Source: Candidatus Nitrotoga sp. M5 (GTDB lineage Bacteria > Pseudomonadota > Gammaproteobacteria > Burkholderiales > Gallionellaceae). Taken from it: a stretch of 64,000 bases of DNA. How positions within the stretch are numbered: the first letter of the stretch is position 1; every line of letters begins with the position of its first letter. Below the pieces are notes generated by a model. It worked only from the letters and a program-made list of their open reading frames with translations. It ran no database searches and was not told the DNA's origin. The stretch lies in assembly GCF_927904885.1 (NCBI RefSeq), contig NZ_CAKMNW010000022.1, forward strand, positions 33,039-97,038, in the 5' to 3' direction. Shown here one piece after another: positions 38,917-51,837 of the stretch. The translations under genes were made by a program, and so were the position numbers.

Positions 38917-41139
38917 TCAAACTCGCTTGATAACTTGCTCGAATTCTGCCAGCGGCAGTGGACGGCTAAATAGATATCCCTGGTAGGCATGGCAACCGTT
39001 CAAATTGAGAAACGATAGCTGCGCTTCTTCTTCCACACCCTCTGCAATGACGTCTAAACCAAACGTGCGGCCCATGAGGATGATGGACTGTACAAGAGCA
39101 GCATTGCTGGAGTTGTCGCCCAGGTCGCGGATGAAGGATTGGTCGATTTTCAATTGATCCAGCGGTAGTTGTTTCAAATAGGCGAGTGAAGAATAAGCGG
39201 TGCCAAAGTCATCCATCGAAAAACTGATGCCAAATGCCTTGAGAGCATTCATCTTAGTAACTGTATCACTGAGATTGTCGACTAGCAGGCTCTCAGTCAG
39301 TTCAATTTTCAGAAGTGCCGGATTTATACCCGTTACAGAGATGGCCTGCTGCACCTGTTCGACGAAATCTGGCTGGCGTAATTCGAGCGCACTAGCATTG
39401 AGGGCTAGTTGCAGGTTGCTGGTGGCCGGATTGTCAGCCCAGTCCCTTAGTTGGGCGCATGCTGTTTGCAGTACCCACAATCCAATCGGTACGATCAAGC
39501 CGGTTTTTTCGGCCAAAGGAATAAAATGTTCGGGAAGAATCAGGCCGCGTTCGGGATGTACCCAGCGAAGCAGTGCCTCTGCGCCAATGGCACGGCGCTC
39601 ATTGTCAACTTGTATCTGGTAGTAGAGGCGTAGTTGCTGTCGACCCAGTGCGTGGCGCAGATCGCTTTCAAGCGAGCTACGTTCGACCAAGGTAGCTTGC
39701 ATTTCAGGGTCGAAGAAACGTATGTTATTGCGACCTTCTTGTTTGGCATGGTACATCGCGAAGTCGGAATGTTTAAGTAATTCATCGATCGAAGCTTCAT
39801 GGCCGTAAAACAGGCTGACCCCTATACTGACGGTGGTCCATAGTTCAAGTCCCTGAACTAAGTAGGACATTGCAACGGCCTTACGTATTTTTTCGCTTAT
39901 CAAGCCTGCCTGAATGGCAGCTTCCTGCATATTGTCGCTCAAATTTTCCAGCATCACTACGAACTCGTCACCACCCAATCGAGCCACAGTATCGTCTTCA
40001 CGTACACTGACATTCAGGCGGTGCGCGATTTCAACCAGCAGCAAGTCTCCGACATAGTGGCCACGCGTATCGTTCAGGTTCTTGAAATTATCCAGATCCA
40101 AGAACAGAAGGGCACCATAATGTTTGCTGCGGCTGCTGGTAGCGAGTGCCTGCTTCAGGCGGTCAAGCAGCATGCGGCGATTAGGCAACTGGGTGAGCAA
40201 ATCATAATAGGCCAGCCGGTGTATCTCGGCCGATGCCTCGGGGTTGCTGGTGATATCGGAAAAGGTTCCGACGTAATGCGTGATATTTCCATCGGGCGCA
40301 GTGACGGCAGTAATGGTCAGCCAATCGGCAGCTATTTTGCCATTTTTACGTTTATTCCATATCTTACCCCGCCAGTGTTTTTGTTTATTCAGGGTTGCCC
40401 ACATGTCTTGGAAAAAATCGCTGTCATGCCGTCCGGAATTCAGCAGCGCTGGCGTCTGTTCCATCGCTTCTTCTTCACTGTAACCTGTGAGACGCGTAAA
40501 GGCATTGTTTACCCGCTGAATGATGCCGTTAGCGTCGGTTACCATGATCCCCTCCATTGATTCGAAGGCGATAGCAGCGATGCGGAGTGCTTCTTCGGCT
40601 TGCTTATGCTCGCTGATGTCGGTAAATGCGATGCGCACCGAGTATCCGCCGTTGCCAGCGTTTATGTGCAGGCAGTCCAGGTGTGCATGAAAGTTCTGAT
40701 CATTACTGCGCTTAAGTAGCAATTCGCAACTCTGCTGCTCATCATTTTGAAGAAAATTCCCTAAAAAGAGGTGCCAGCTATTGTTATATTCTTTTGCGAC
40801 AAAATGTGCGAAACGGTGTAATAGCAATTCCTTGCGCTGGACTCCTAACAGCGCAGCGCCGGTGAGATTTATCTCGGTGATCAGTCCTTCGCTGGTGAGA
40901 GTAAGATAACCAACAGGGGCGAAATCATAAAGATTTACGTAACGATCATAAGACTCTTCCAATTCAACTTGCGCCTGCCGCAACGCCTCGCTCTGCACCT
41001 CCAGTTCAACTTCATACACTTGGAGCTTGTGCAGAAGTTCTTCGGCAGGGCGCGGCGAACATGCATTCTCTGATACGTGGGCAAGTTGCGTTTCAGCTTG
41101 CGTGCGTAACTGGCTTAGTTTTTTTGACTGCTCTCTCAT
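38917..41139 (-). CDS. PAS-GGDEF-EAL cyclic-di-GMP signalling protein
   Basis: 740 residues, no membrane helix. N-terminal coiled coil (about 1-65), PAS 1 (about 70-180), PAS 2 (about 190-300), GGDEF (about 310-470) with intact active site ARLGGDEFVVML, and EAL (about 490-740) with AEALLRW, DDFGTAYSSLAYL and AEGVEEEAQ. Both domains look catalytically competent, so it may make and degrade cyclic di-GMP in response to a PAS-bound signal. Confidence 0.93.
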   Translation of the reverse strand: MREQSKKLSQLRTQAETQLAHVSENACSPRPAEELLHKLQVYEVELEVQSEALRQAQVELEESYDRYVNLYDFAPVGYLTLTSEGLITEINLTGAALLGVQRKELLLHRFAHFVAKEYNNSWHLFLGNFLQNDEQQSCELLLKRSNDQNFHAHLDCLHINAGNGGYSVRIAFTDISEHKQAEEALRIAAIAFESMEGIMVTDANGIIQRVNNAFTRLTGYSEEEAMEQTPALLNSGRHDSDFFQDMWATLNKQKHWRGKIWNKRKNGKIAADWLTITAVTAPDGNITHYVGTFSDITSNPEASAEIHRLAYYDLLTQLPNRRMLLDRLKQALATSSRSKHYGALLFLDLDNFKNLNDTRGHYVGDLLLVEIAHRLNVSVREDDTVARLGGDEFVVMLENLSDNMQEAAIQAGLISEKIRKAVAMSYLVQGLELWTTVSIGVSLFYGHEASIDELLKHSDFAMYHAKQEGRNNIRFFDPEMQATLVERSSLESDLRHALGRQQLRLYYQIQVDNERRAIGAEALLRWVHPERGLILPEHFIPLAEKTGLIVPIGLWVLQTACAQLRDWADNPATSNLQLALNASALELRQPDFVEQVQQAISVTGINPALLKIELTESLLVDNLSDTVTKMNALKAFGISFSMDDFGTAYSSLAYLKQLPLDQLKIDQSFIRDLGDNSSNAALVQSIILMGRTFGLDVIAEGVEEEAQLSFLNLNGCHAYQGYLFSRPLPLAEFEQVIKRV

Positions 41140-41236
41140 TTTTTTCTGGGAGCCCGAATGACTTTAGTTTTTCGTAAGGCGAACAAATTCGCTCTATTTC
41201 CGATCATTTCATTTTTGACAGCTACTCAGACCGATA

Positions 41237-43411
41237 TTATAGCGGGGTAAGTTTCGCGTATTCCAGAGCCAGCCACTTCGTGCCAGCTGTGCGAAACTTT
41301 ACCTGTACGCGCATATCTGAATCTCCGCCTTCAATGTTGACTATAACACCTTCACCAAATTTTGCGTGATGAACCGCTTGACTCATATGCCATGGTGAAT
41401 GATGCACACTAACACACTTTTTAGACCCCAGCCCGCTCAAGCTTATGGAAGGGGGTTCGGGGTCGAAAGGGGTTGAATAAGCAGAAGAGCTGAAGTTATT
41501 GCGTGTCGCTATACGTGGTGTAATCCAGTGCAACAAATCTTCTGGCAGCTCGCGTAAAAAACTGGACATCAAATTGTAGTTCACTTGTCCATGTAACATA
41601 CGGCTTTGCGCAAAGGAGAGATTTAGCCTGCGCCGTGCGCGCGTAATGGCCACATACATCAGGCGGCGTTCTTCATCCACACCCGCATCCGCCATGCGAC
41701 TATTCTGGTGTGGAAATAAGCCTTCTTCTAGTCCGCTCATAAATACAGTATGAAATTCCAAACCCTTGGATGAGTGTACCGTCATCAGGTGTAGCGCATC
41801 CGCGTTAGCTTCAGCCTGACTTTCACCTGACTCAAGCGCGGCATGAGTGAGGAATGAAGTAAGGCTGTCGTCCTCGTTTTCATGCACAAACAGTGTCGCG
41901 GCATTGATCAGTTCATTGAGGTTTTCCAGCCGTTCCTGAGCCTCTCGTTGTTTGACTCCCGTTTCGTTTTGATAATGACCAAGCAATCCGCTGTGCAGAA
42001 GTATATGGTCTATGGCTTCCGGCAACGGAAGTTCACGCGTGGCGCTGGCCATCATTTCGATTAAAGTTACAAACGCCGCCACCTTGCCACTCGTCTGTTT
42101 TGCCACTTGCCACAGGCTGACATTTTGCGTGAGCGCCGCTTCCTGTAATTGTTCGATCGTGCGCGCGCCTATGCCGCGCGTAGGAAAGTTGATGATGCGC
42201 AGCAGTGCGTTATCGTCACTTGAGTTTTGTATCAGGCGCAGATAAGCCAATGCATGCTTGATTTCCTGTCTTTCAAAAAATCTCAGCCCACCATACACGC
42301 GATAGGCCACCCCAGCAGACACCAGTGCGTGTTCGATGACGCGCGACTGAGCATTAGAACGGTATAGCACGGCCATCTCAGTAAGATGAATGCCTTCGCG
42401 GTTGAGTTGGCGCGCCTCGTCAACGATGAATCTGGCTTCTTCCGCATCAGTGGGTGCCTCGTACACGCGTAATGGTTCACCTTTGTTTTCTGAGGTCCAT
42501 AAATTCTTGCCAAGGCGGCTGCTATTATTTTTGATTAGTGCATTGGCGGCATCAAGGATGTTGCCATGTGAGCGATAGTTCTGCTCTAGTTTGATTACAT
42601 TCTGTACATTAAAATCTCGCGTCAGCTCCTGCATATTGCCGACATTCGCACCACGGAACGCATAAATAGATTGGTCGTCGTCACCCACCGCAAACAGCGC
42701 ATTGTGCTGTCCAGCTAATAATTTTAGCCATTGGTATTGTAGACGGTTGGTATCCTGAAATTCATCCACCAAAATGTGACGGAAGCGAGCCTGATAATGC
42801 TCTCGTAATGGTTGATTGCGTGCCAGCAATTCGTAGCAGCGTAAAAGCAGCTCAGAAAAATCCACTACGCCTTCGCGCTGACACTGCTCATCATAAGCCG
42901 CAAAAATTTCCACCCTGCGTCGGTTGTAGGGATCGAAGGCTTCTACCTCATGTGCGCGCAGGCCCTGTTCCTTGTTTTTGCTGATAAAGCTTTGAACCTC
43001 GCGCGGTGGATATTTTTCGTCATCCACCCCCAGTACTTTCATTACCCGTTTGATAGAAGCAAGCTGGTCGGCGCTATCCAAAATTTGAAACGTTTGAGGC
43101 AACATCGCCTCGCGGTGATGAGCGCGCAACATACGGTTACATAGCCCATGAAAAGTGCCCATCCATAGTCCGCGTATGTTGATCGGCAGCATGGCGGACA
43201 AGCGCAAAAGCATTTCCTTTGCCGCTTTGTTAGTGAAGGTGACAGCCAGAATGCCATGTGGGCTGACTTGTCCAGTACTGATCAACCAAGCGATACGTGT
43301 GGTCAGAACGCGTGTTTTTCCGCTGCCTGCACCGGCCAGTATTAAAGCTGATTGTTCAGGCAGCGTAACGGCAGCGCGCTGTTCAGGATTAAGGTCAGAA
43401 AGAAAATCCAT
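41237..43411 (-). CDS. uvrD: DNA helicase II UvrD
   Basis: Superfamily 1A 3'-5' helicase for nucleotide-excision and mismatch repair. 724 residues: Walker A AGAGSGKTRVLT, Walker B LVDEFQDTN, motif III GDDDQSIYAFRGA, motif IV EQNYRSH, motif V TVHSSKGLEF, motif VI YVAITRARRRL. The C-terminal segment (HHAKFGEGVIVNIEG) is the RNA-polymerase-binding Tudor-like domain. The prkB terminator lies just upstream. Confidence 0.96.
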   Translation of the reverse strand: MDFLSDLNPEQRAAVTLPEQSALILAGAGSGKTRVLTTRIAWLISTGQVSPHGILAVTFTNKAAKEMLLRLSAMLPINIRGLWMGTFHGLCNRMLRAHHREAMLPQTFQILDSADQLASIKRVMKVLGVDDEKYPPREVQSFISKNKEQGLRAHEVEAFDPYNRRRVEIFAAYDEQCQREGVVDFSELLLRCYELLARNQPLREHYQARFRHILVDEFQDTNRLQYQWLKLLAGQHNALFAVGDDDQSIYAFRGANVGNMQELTRDFNVQNVIKLEQNYRSHGNILDAANALIKNNSSRLGKNLWTSENKGEPLRVYEAPTDAEEARFIVDEARQLNREGIHLTEMAVLYRSNAQSRVIEHALVSAGVAYRVYGGLRFFERQEIKHALAYLRLIQNSSDDNALLRIINFPTRGIGARTIEQLQEAALTQNVSLWQVAKQTSGKVAAFVTLIEMMASATRELPLPEAIDHILLHSGLLGHYQNETGVKQREAQERLENLNELINAATLFVHENEDDSLTSFLTHAALESGESQAEANADALHLMTVHSSKGLEFHTVFMSGLEEGLFPHQNSRMADAGVDEERRLMYVAITRARRRLNLSFAQSRMLHGQVNYNLMSSFLRELPEDLLHWITPRIATRNNFSSSAYSTPFDPEPPSISLSGLGSKKCVSVHHSPWHMSQAVHHAKFGEGVIVNIEGGDSDMRVQVKFRTAGTKWLALEYAKLTPL

Positions 43412-43432
43412 TAGGGATGTCCGTAAAAGAAA

Positions 43433-43463
43433 CGGGGAATCAGCAACAATGCCTGATTCCCCG
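43433..43463 (-). terminator. Terminator downstream of prkB
   Basis: Perfect 11-bp inverted repeat CGGGGAATCAG (43433-43443) / CTGATTCCCCG (43453-43463). On the minus strand it is followed by TTTCTTTT, placing a terminator between prkB and uvrD. Confidence 0.75.
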
Positions 43464-43487
43464 CATATATGAAATTATAAAAAAAAG

Positions 43488-44375
43488 TTATTTATTTCTG
43501 TTCTGCAGCATCTCATGCATGATTGGAGCCAGTATCACTTCCATTGCCAAGCTCATTTTGCCACCGGGTACTACAATGGTATTCGAGCGTGACATGAATG
43601 AATGTTGAATCATGTCAAGAATGTATGAAAAATCTACTCCTTTAGAATCGCGGAAACGAATCACTACGAAACTTTCGTCGGGTGTGGGGATGTCACGTGC
43701 AATAAAAGGGTTAGAAGTATCTACCGTAGACACACGCTGAAAGTTAATGTCAGTAAGTGAAAATTGTGGCGTGATGTAGTTAATATAGTCTGGCATGCGG
43801 CGCAAGATGGTTTCTACCGTCGCTTCAGCGGAGTAGCCACGTTCCGCTTGATCACGATGGATTTTTTGTATCCATTCCAGATTGACGATAGGAACCACGC
43901 CGATACTCAAGTCAACAAATTTAGCAGCATCCACGGTATCTGTTTTCACCATGCCGTGCAAACCTTCGTAAAACAGCAGGTCGGAGCCGGCGGGAATATC
44001 TTCCCATGGTGTAAATTGACCGGGATTCAAGCTGGTGTTCAAGCGGGCATTCAGTTCTTTAGCTTCAGCATCGCTATGAATATAATAACGGTGCTTACAA
44101 GAGCCTGTTTCACCATAAGACTTGAAAGTCTCTTCGATTTTGTCGAAATGATTGGCTTCGGGTCCAAAGTGGCTGAACGAATGATTGCCTGCTTTTCCAG
44201 CTTCAGCTACGGCAGCCCGAAATTCCAGGCGGTCTAAACTGTGCAGGCTGTCACCTTCAATCACGGCAGCATTTATGTGCTCACGGCGGAAAATATTTTC
44301 AAAAGCGCGCTTGGCGGTAGTAGTGCCGGCGCCTGATGAACCGGTCACAGCAATCACGGGGTGCTTGCGGGACAT
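43488..44375 (-). CDS. prkB: Phosphoribulokinase, proteobacterial class I
   Basis: Makes ribulose 1,5-bisphosphate, the substrate of RubisCO. 295 residues: P-loop GSSGAGTTT, catalytic/phosphate contacts in FSHFGPEANHFDK, LLFYEGLHG, and RIMPDYINYI-like RRMPDYINYITPQF. Matches the octameric CfxP/PrkB type of autotrophic proteobacteria, so the organism is likely able to use the Calvin cycle. A good Shine-Dalgarno (GGAGGG) precedes the ATG. No RubisCO genes lie in the window. Divergent from leuS. Confidence 0.95.
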   Translation of the reverse strand: MSRKHPVIAVTGSSGAGTTTAKRAFENIFRREHINAAVIEGDSLHSLDRLEFRAAVAEAGKAGNHSFSHFGPEANHFDKIEETFKSYGETGSCKHRYYIHSDAEAKELNARLNTSLNPGQFTPWEDIPAGSDLLFYEGLHGMVKTDTVDAAKFVDLSIGVVPIVNLEWIQKIHRDQAERGYSAEATVETILRRMPDYINYITPQFSLTDINFQRVSTVDTSNPFIARDIPTPDESFVVIRFRDSKGVDFSYILDMIQHSFMSRSNTIVVPGGKMSLAMEVILAPIMHEMLQNRNK

Positions 44376-44520
44376 AAGTAAAGCCCTCCAGAAGGATATT
44401 AAAGGATATTAAAAATTAATTTTGGCGGCATTCTAGCAGAACCTCGAACCCCGAGGCAGCATAACGTTTCACCATGTGCTACCTCATCTGCCAGTTCATG
44501 CACAGCATGGGCAGGGTTAA

Positions 44521-47379
<2,859 letters not shown>

Positions 47380-47401
47380 ACAATGGAATGGAAAAGTGCC
47401 A

Positions 47402-48019
47402 ATGCGCAAAAATCTTCTGCTAATACCACTATTGATACTCGCGTTGTTCTTGAGTGCGTGCGGCTTCCACTTGCGCGGTCAGGGGCAAGGAGGATTTACA
47501 TTCCCATTTCAGACATTATTCATTAAGTCGGCTAATGCCAATGCACCTTTCATTGTTGATTTAAAACGTGCAGTGCAGTTATATGGTGCGACGCTTGTTG
47601 ACACTTCCGAAAACGCGCACTTGACTCTGCATATCGTTTCTGAAGAGAAGAGCAGACGGATACTTTCCTTGAGTGATACCGGTCGCGTGCGTGAATACCA
47701 GTTGATTTATCGAGTTTCGTTATATGCCGATGATATCCAACTACAAAAATGGCTTCCCGCAGATGAAATCGTGCTGCAGCGTTACTTATCTTTTGACAAC
47801 ACTCAGATTCTTGCCAAGGAAAAGGAAGAAACGGTGCTTTATCAAGACATGCGCCAAGACGCGATACAGCAGGTATTGCGTCGACTGAGCCTTGCCAAGC
47901 CGCCACAAGAACTGCAAGAACCGCAAATGCCACAAGTGCCTCAAGCGTTGCAAGTACCACAAATTCCACAAATGCCACAAGTGCCTCAAGCGACACAAGT
48001 GCCTCAAGTTCTAGAATGA
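47402..48019 (+). CDS. lptE: LPS-assembly lipoprotein LptE
   Basis: Plugs the LptD outer-membrane translocon. About 205 residues: lipoprotein signal ending in LSAC, then GFHLRGQGQGG, the start of LptE. The normal fold ends near residue 165 (RQDAIQQVLRRLSLA); it is followed by an unusual Pro/Gln tail, PQMPQVPQALQVPQ repeated (47924-48016), coded by 45-bp direct repeats. Start at ATG 47402. Overlaps holA by 4 nt. Confidence 0.92.
   Translation: MRKNLLLIPLLILALFLSACGFHLRGQGQGGFTFPFQTLFIKSANANAPFIVDLKRAVQLYGATLVDTSENAHLTLHIVSEEKSRRILSLSDTGRVREYQLIYRVSLYADDIQLQKWLPADEIVLQRYLSFDNTQILAKEKEETVLYQDMRQDAIQQVLRRLSLAKPPQELQEPQMPQVPQALQVPQIPQMPQVPQATQVPQVLE
47924..48013 (+). repeat. 45-bp direct repeats coding the Pro/Gln tail of LptE
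   Basis: CAAATGCCACAAGTGCCTCA starts at 47924 and again at 47969 (period 45), with shorter related units after. It stays in frame and encodes repeats of MPQVPQ. Confidence 0.75.
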
Positions 48020-49029
48020 AACTTTCTGAGGGGGATTTGCCGCACCACCTTGCCCAAGGGCTTGCACCGCTGTATGTCATTCATGGCGAGGTGTTGCTGC
48101 TGGCTATTGAGGCTGCTGATGCCATCCGCGCTGCGGCACGCTCGGCAGGCTTTATCGAACGTGAAGTACTAATTGCCGAGCCAGGCTTCAAATGGGCAGA
48201 GTTACGCAACAGCGCGCAAAGTTTGTCTCTATTCTCTACACGCAAGCTGGTGGACCTGCGTATTCCCTCCGGCAAACCGGGGGTGGAGGGTGCACAGACC
48301 TTGCTAAATTATAGCCAAAATTTGAACGCCGACACTGTCACACTGATATCACTGCCACGTTTGGACAAAGCTGCCTTGGGCAGCAAGTGGTTTACTGCGC
48401 TGTCAGCGCAAGGGGTGGTCATCGCCACTGAGGAGGTTGCATTGAATGCACTGCCGGCCTGGATTGCCAACAGATTGAAACGTCAGAATCAATCCGCTGA
48501 TACGGACACGTTGATGTTTCTCGCGGAGCGGGTGGAAGGCAATCTGCTGGCGGCTTATCAGGAAATTCAAAAGCTTGCGCTGTTATTCCCTGCCGGGCCA
48601 TTATCTTTCGAACAGATGCAAAGTTCGGTGATGGATGTGGCGCGCTACGATGTGTTCAAACTTTCCGAGGCCATGCTGGCGGGAGATGTGGCGCGTTATG
48701 CGCACATACTTGATGGTCTGCGTGCGGAGGGCACGGCCACTGTGCTTATACTGTGGACGTTAACTGAAGATATCCGCACGTTGAACAAGGTGTTACGTGC
48801 CATGCAGCAGAATGGTAATTTGCCATCTGCGCTACGCGATGCGCGTGTATGGGGCACACGCCAAAAGCTCGTGGAGCGCGCTGTGCGTCGCTTTAGTCCG
48901 ATTGTCGCCGAGCGTGCCTTGCGCCAGGTAGCACACTTGGACAAGGTAGTTAAGGGTTTGCGCCGTGGCAATATTTGGGATGAGCTGCTGCAATTGGGAA
49001 TTCGTTGCTCTAATGTGAAAGCGACATAA
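48016..49029 (+). CDS. holA: DNA polymerase III delta subunit
   Basis: Clamp-loader subunit that opens the beta clamp. 337 residues, normal size. N-terminal LYVIHGEVLLLAIEAADAIR, the diverged AAA+ core (SLFSTRKLVDLRIPSGKPG, LPRLDKAALGSKWFTAL), and the C-terminal collar helices ending in KGLRRGNIWDELLQL. Overlaps lptE by ATGA. Third gene of leuS-lptE-holA, the usual order in Proteobacteria. Confidence 0.95.
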   Translation: MKLSEGDLPHHLAQGLAPLYVIHGEVLLLAIEAADAIRAAARSAGFIEREVLIAEPGFKWAELRNSAQSLSLFSTRKLVDLRIPSGKPGVEGAQTLLNYSQNLNADTVTLISLPRLDKAALGSKWFTALSAQGVVIATEEVALNALPAWIANRLKRQNQSADTDTLMFLAERVEGNLLAAYQEIQKLALLFPAGPLSFEQMQSSVMDVARYDVFKLSEAMLAGDVARYAHILDGLRAEGTATVLILWTLTEDIRTLNKVLRAMQQNGNLPSALRDARVWGTRQKLVERAVRRFSPIVAERALRQVAHLDKVVKGLRRGNIWDELLQLGIRCSNVKAT

Positions 49030-49034
49030 GACAA

Positions 49035-49373
49035 ATGGAAGAAACTTTACTAGTCTTGACCAACTTTCCGAATCGAGAAAGTGCCCAACGCGTGGCCAAT
49101 GCTTTAATTGAAAGTCGCGCTGCCGCATGTATCAACATATTGGCGGAATGCACCTCGGTCTATCGCTGGCAGGGAAAAATAGAGACGGACAGTGAGGTGC
49201 CGTTGTTGATCAAGACTACCCGTGCCGCATACCCACGCCTTGAGACTGTCATCCATGAGCATCATCCCTATGAACTTCCCGAAATCATTGCGGTCTCGGT
49301 TAACGGGGGATTGCCTGACTATCTAAAATGGATCGCGCAAGAAATATCTCCAGCTTCTACCAGCCTTCCCTGA
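49035..49373 (+). CDS. cutA: Divalent-cation tolerance protein CutA
   Basis: 112-residue PII-like trimer linked to copper tolerance. Family pattern: NFPNRESAQRVANALIESRAA, ACINIL, YRWQGKIETDSEVPLLIKT, and HPYELPEIIA. Five nt after holA, so part of the same transcript. The usual betaproteobacterial neighbour dsbD follows at 49544. Confidence 0.94.
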   Translation: MEETLLVLTNFPNRESAQRVANALIESRAAACINILAECTSVYRWQGKIETDSEVPLLIKTTRAAYPRLETVIHEHHPYELPEIIAVSVNGGLPDYLKWIAQEISPASTSLP

Positions 49374-49543
49374 CAATGCGAGGCCAAAAAAATTAGAAGT
49401 AGCGGCGACTTTAAATACGATTATTCACCTTAAAAGCTATTTATAAAATCGAACATCCTCTACTTAATATAGAGGTGCGTTAAAGTTGTTTGGTTCGTCA
49501 AATTACTACCTCATAGGTAACACCCACAAAGGTTTTGAAAGCG

Positions 49544-51388
49544 ATGCGTTACTTACTATTGATATTGTTATGTTTAGTTCCGTTATCCCATGCGGAAAGT
49601 TTTCTGGATCGCCTGCCGCTGCTGGGTGGCGCGAAGAAAAATGTCATCTTGCCTCCAGATAAGGCCTTTGGGCTGGAGGTCAGTGTAAGCGATGAGACCA
49701 CCTTGTTTGCCGATTTCAGGATCACGCCTGGTTACTATTTATATCGTGACAAGGTTAAATTTACAATATTGGACGATTCTGCAAAAGCTGCAGGCGTAAA
49801 AATTGCAAATGTATCTATGCCAAAAGGGGAGATGAAGTTTGACCCAAATTTTGGTGATACGACAGTATTTTATCAGTCCTTACAAGCGGTTATTACGCTG
49901 GATCGCACCAATAATACAGCTCAGGATATTACGCTGGCTGCCAGTTATCAGGGGTGCAAAGAAAACGACCTTTGCTACGCGCCGATTGATAAGCAGTTCA
50001 ATATCGTGCTTCCTAAGGCAAGTCTCGCATCAACTATGTCGCCACAGGCGCAAACCTCGCCGCAGACGGCACAAGGCATTGCCACGTCTGTAGATTCTGA
50101 AAATACACAGCTTGCCAAACTGTTCAAGCAAGGTAGTTTCTGGCTGATCGTGTCATTTTTCTTTGGTGCTGGATTGCTGCTTACTTTTACGCCTTGTGTG
50201 CTGCCGATGATCCCTATTCTTTCCGGCATTATTGTCGGTCACAGCTCACATCCCACCAAAATGCACAGCTTCCTTTTGTCGCTTACTTACGTGCTCGGCA
50301 TGGCTTTAACTTATGCAGCGATTGGCGTGGCTGCTGGTCTGTCTGGTACGCTATTATCCAGCGCTCTGCAAACGCCCTGGGTGCTGGGCAGCTTCGCTGC
50401 CTTGTTCGTGTTGCTGTCTTTATCTATGTTCGGTTTTTACGAACTACAACTCCCTGCTGCCCTGCAAAGCAAATTGACTAAAACCAGTAACCGCTTGCAT
50501 GGTGGTCATCTGAGTGGCGTCTTCTTGATGGGTGCGCTATCTGCGATTATCGTTAGCCCATGCGTCGCTGCACCCATGGCGGCTGCGCTTCTGTATATCG
50601 GGCAGACACATGACGCGCTGTTGGGCGGAACCGCATTGTTCGCACTCGCAATAGGCATGGGCTTGCCATTGCTGCTGATCGGCTCATCCGCTGGCGCGCT
50701 ATTACCCAAAGCGGGCGCTTGGATGGAAGCGGTCAAACATTTCTTTGGCGTGTTAATGCTAGCGCTCGCAATCTGGCTTATTTCAACGCTGATCCCGTTG
50801 AGCATACAGATGTTACTGTGGGCGATACTACTAATACTTTCCGCCATCTATATGCGCGCGCTGGATGCTCTGCCAAATCATGCATCAGGTTGGCAGAAGC
50901 TATGGAAAGGCGTCGGTATTCTCGCGCTTCTGCTTGGCAGTGCATTCTTGATCGGAGCACTCTCTGGTGCACGCGACATCCTGCAACCGCTGGCTGCAAT
51001 AGGTAACGGTAAGACAGAAGCGACTTCGACTCTGAAATTTGAACGGATAAAAAATGTGGCTGAATTGGATACCCGCATTGCACAGGCGAATGGCAAGACT
51101 GTGATGCTGGATTTCTACGCAGACTGGTGCATATCGTGTAAGGAGATGGAACGTTTCACGTTCACCGATGCCAAGGTGCAGGCTAAACTGAGAAACGCTG
51201 TGTTGCTACAAATCGACGTTACTGCAAATAATGATGAAGATAAAGCACTGCTAAAACGTTTCGAGTTATTTGGCCCACCCGCCATTCTGTTTTTTGATGC
51301 ACAAGGACGCGAGCAGGGAGATCGCCGTGTGATTGGATACCAGAATGCAGGACAATTTCTTCAATCGCTGAATTATGTGGGACTATGA
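49544..51388 (+). CDS. dsbD: Thiol:disulfide interchange protein DsbD
   Basis: Carries electrons from cytoplasmic thioredoxin to periplasmic DsbC/DsbG and cytochrome-maturation proteins. 614 residues: signal peptide (LLLILLCLVPLSHA), N-terminal domain with the redox pair in GCKENDLCYAP, eight membrane helices with FTPCVLPMIPIL and SPCVAAPMAAALL, and C-terminal thioredoxin domain DFYADWCISCKEMERF. Start at ATG 49544; a TTG 9 nt upstream is less likely. Confidence 0.95.
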   Translation: MRYLLLILLCLVPLSHAESFLDRLPLLGGAKKNVILPPDKAFGLEVSVSDETTLFADFRITPGYYLYRDKVKFTILDDSAKAAGVKIANVSMPKGEMKFDPNFGDTTVFYQSLQAVITLDRTNNTAQDITLAASYQGCKENDLCYAPIDKQFNIVLPKASLASTMSPQAQTSPQTAQGIATSVDSENTQLAKLFKQGSFWLIVSFFFGAGLLLTFTPCVLPMIPILSGIIVGHSSHPTKMHSFLLSLTYVLGMALTYAAIGVAAGLSGTLLSSALQTPWVLGSFAALFVLLSLSMFGFYELQLPAALQSKLTKTSNRLHGGHLSGVFLMGALSAIIVSPCVAAPMAAALLYIGQTHDALLGGTALFALAIGMGLPLLLIGSSAGALLPKAGAWMEAVKHFFGVLMLALAIWLISTLIPLSIQMLLWAILLILSAIYMRALDALPNHASGWQKLWKGVGILALLLGSAFLIGALSGARDILQPLAAIGNGKTEATSTLKFERIKNVAELDTRIAQANGKTVMLDFYADWCISCKEMERFTFTDAKVQAKLRNAVLLQIDVTANNDEDKALLKRFELFGPPAILFFDAQGREQGDRRVIGYQNAGQFLQSLNYVGL

Positions 51389-51522
51389 TTTTAGATTATT
51401 GATTTCTACAGAATGGTGAGTTAAAGTATTTCCGAAGTGAAAATGCAGCTGTTTTCCCATGACTCAATGGATACCATTCGCTTTAACACTTGTGCTTAAC
51501 ATTTATATTTAAAGGACTTATT

Positions 51523-51837
51523 ATGGCTACAGTAACTGAGAAACATTTGACCGAATTACTTATTGGTTTTGTTAAGGCTCAAGTCGCAATCATTGATGCA
51601 TTAAAAGACCCTAAAGACTACCACGCAATAACAAAAGTAGTCGGTAGTGTTGGCATTGTTGCCGGAATAGAGGATGAAGGCACGACTGGTGGTCAAGATC
51701 CGATTCGTCCACCGATAACCTTGACTACACTTCCGTCACACTTAATACTTAGGGCGCTTTCAGCTCGTGGTACATTCCCACTGAACATGGAACAGCTTGC
51801 TCATCAAGAAATGGGCAAACTTTTCAATAATCAATAG
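51523..51837 (+). CDS. Small protein of unknown function
   Basis: 104 residues, no family recognised, no signal peptide. N-terminal amphipathic helices (EKHLTELLIGFVKAQVAIIDAL), then a Gly-rich segment (GSVGIVAGIEDEGTTGG) and a hydrophobic helix region. Start at ATG 51523, preceded by AAAGGA; an in-frame start 33 nt upstream has none. Stands alone between dsbD and element copy D. The ribosome binding site and separate position support a real gene, but function is unknown. Confidence 0.55.
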   Translation: MATVTEKHLTELLIGFVKAQVAIIDALKDPKDYHAITKVVGSVGIVAGIEDEGTTGGQDPIRPPITLTTLPSHLILRALSARGTFPLNMEQLAHQEMGKLFNNQ

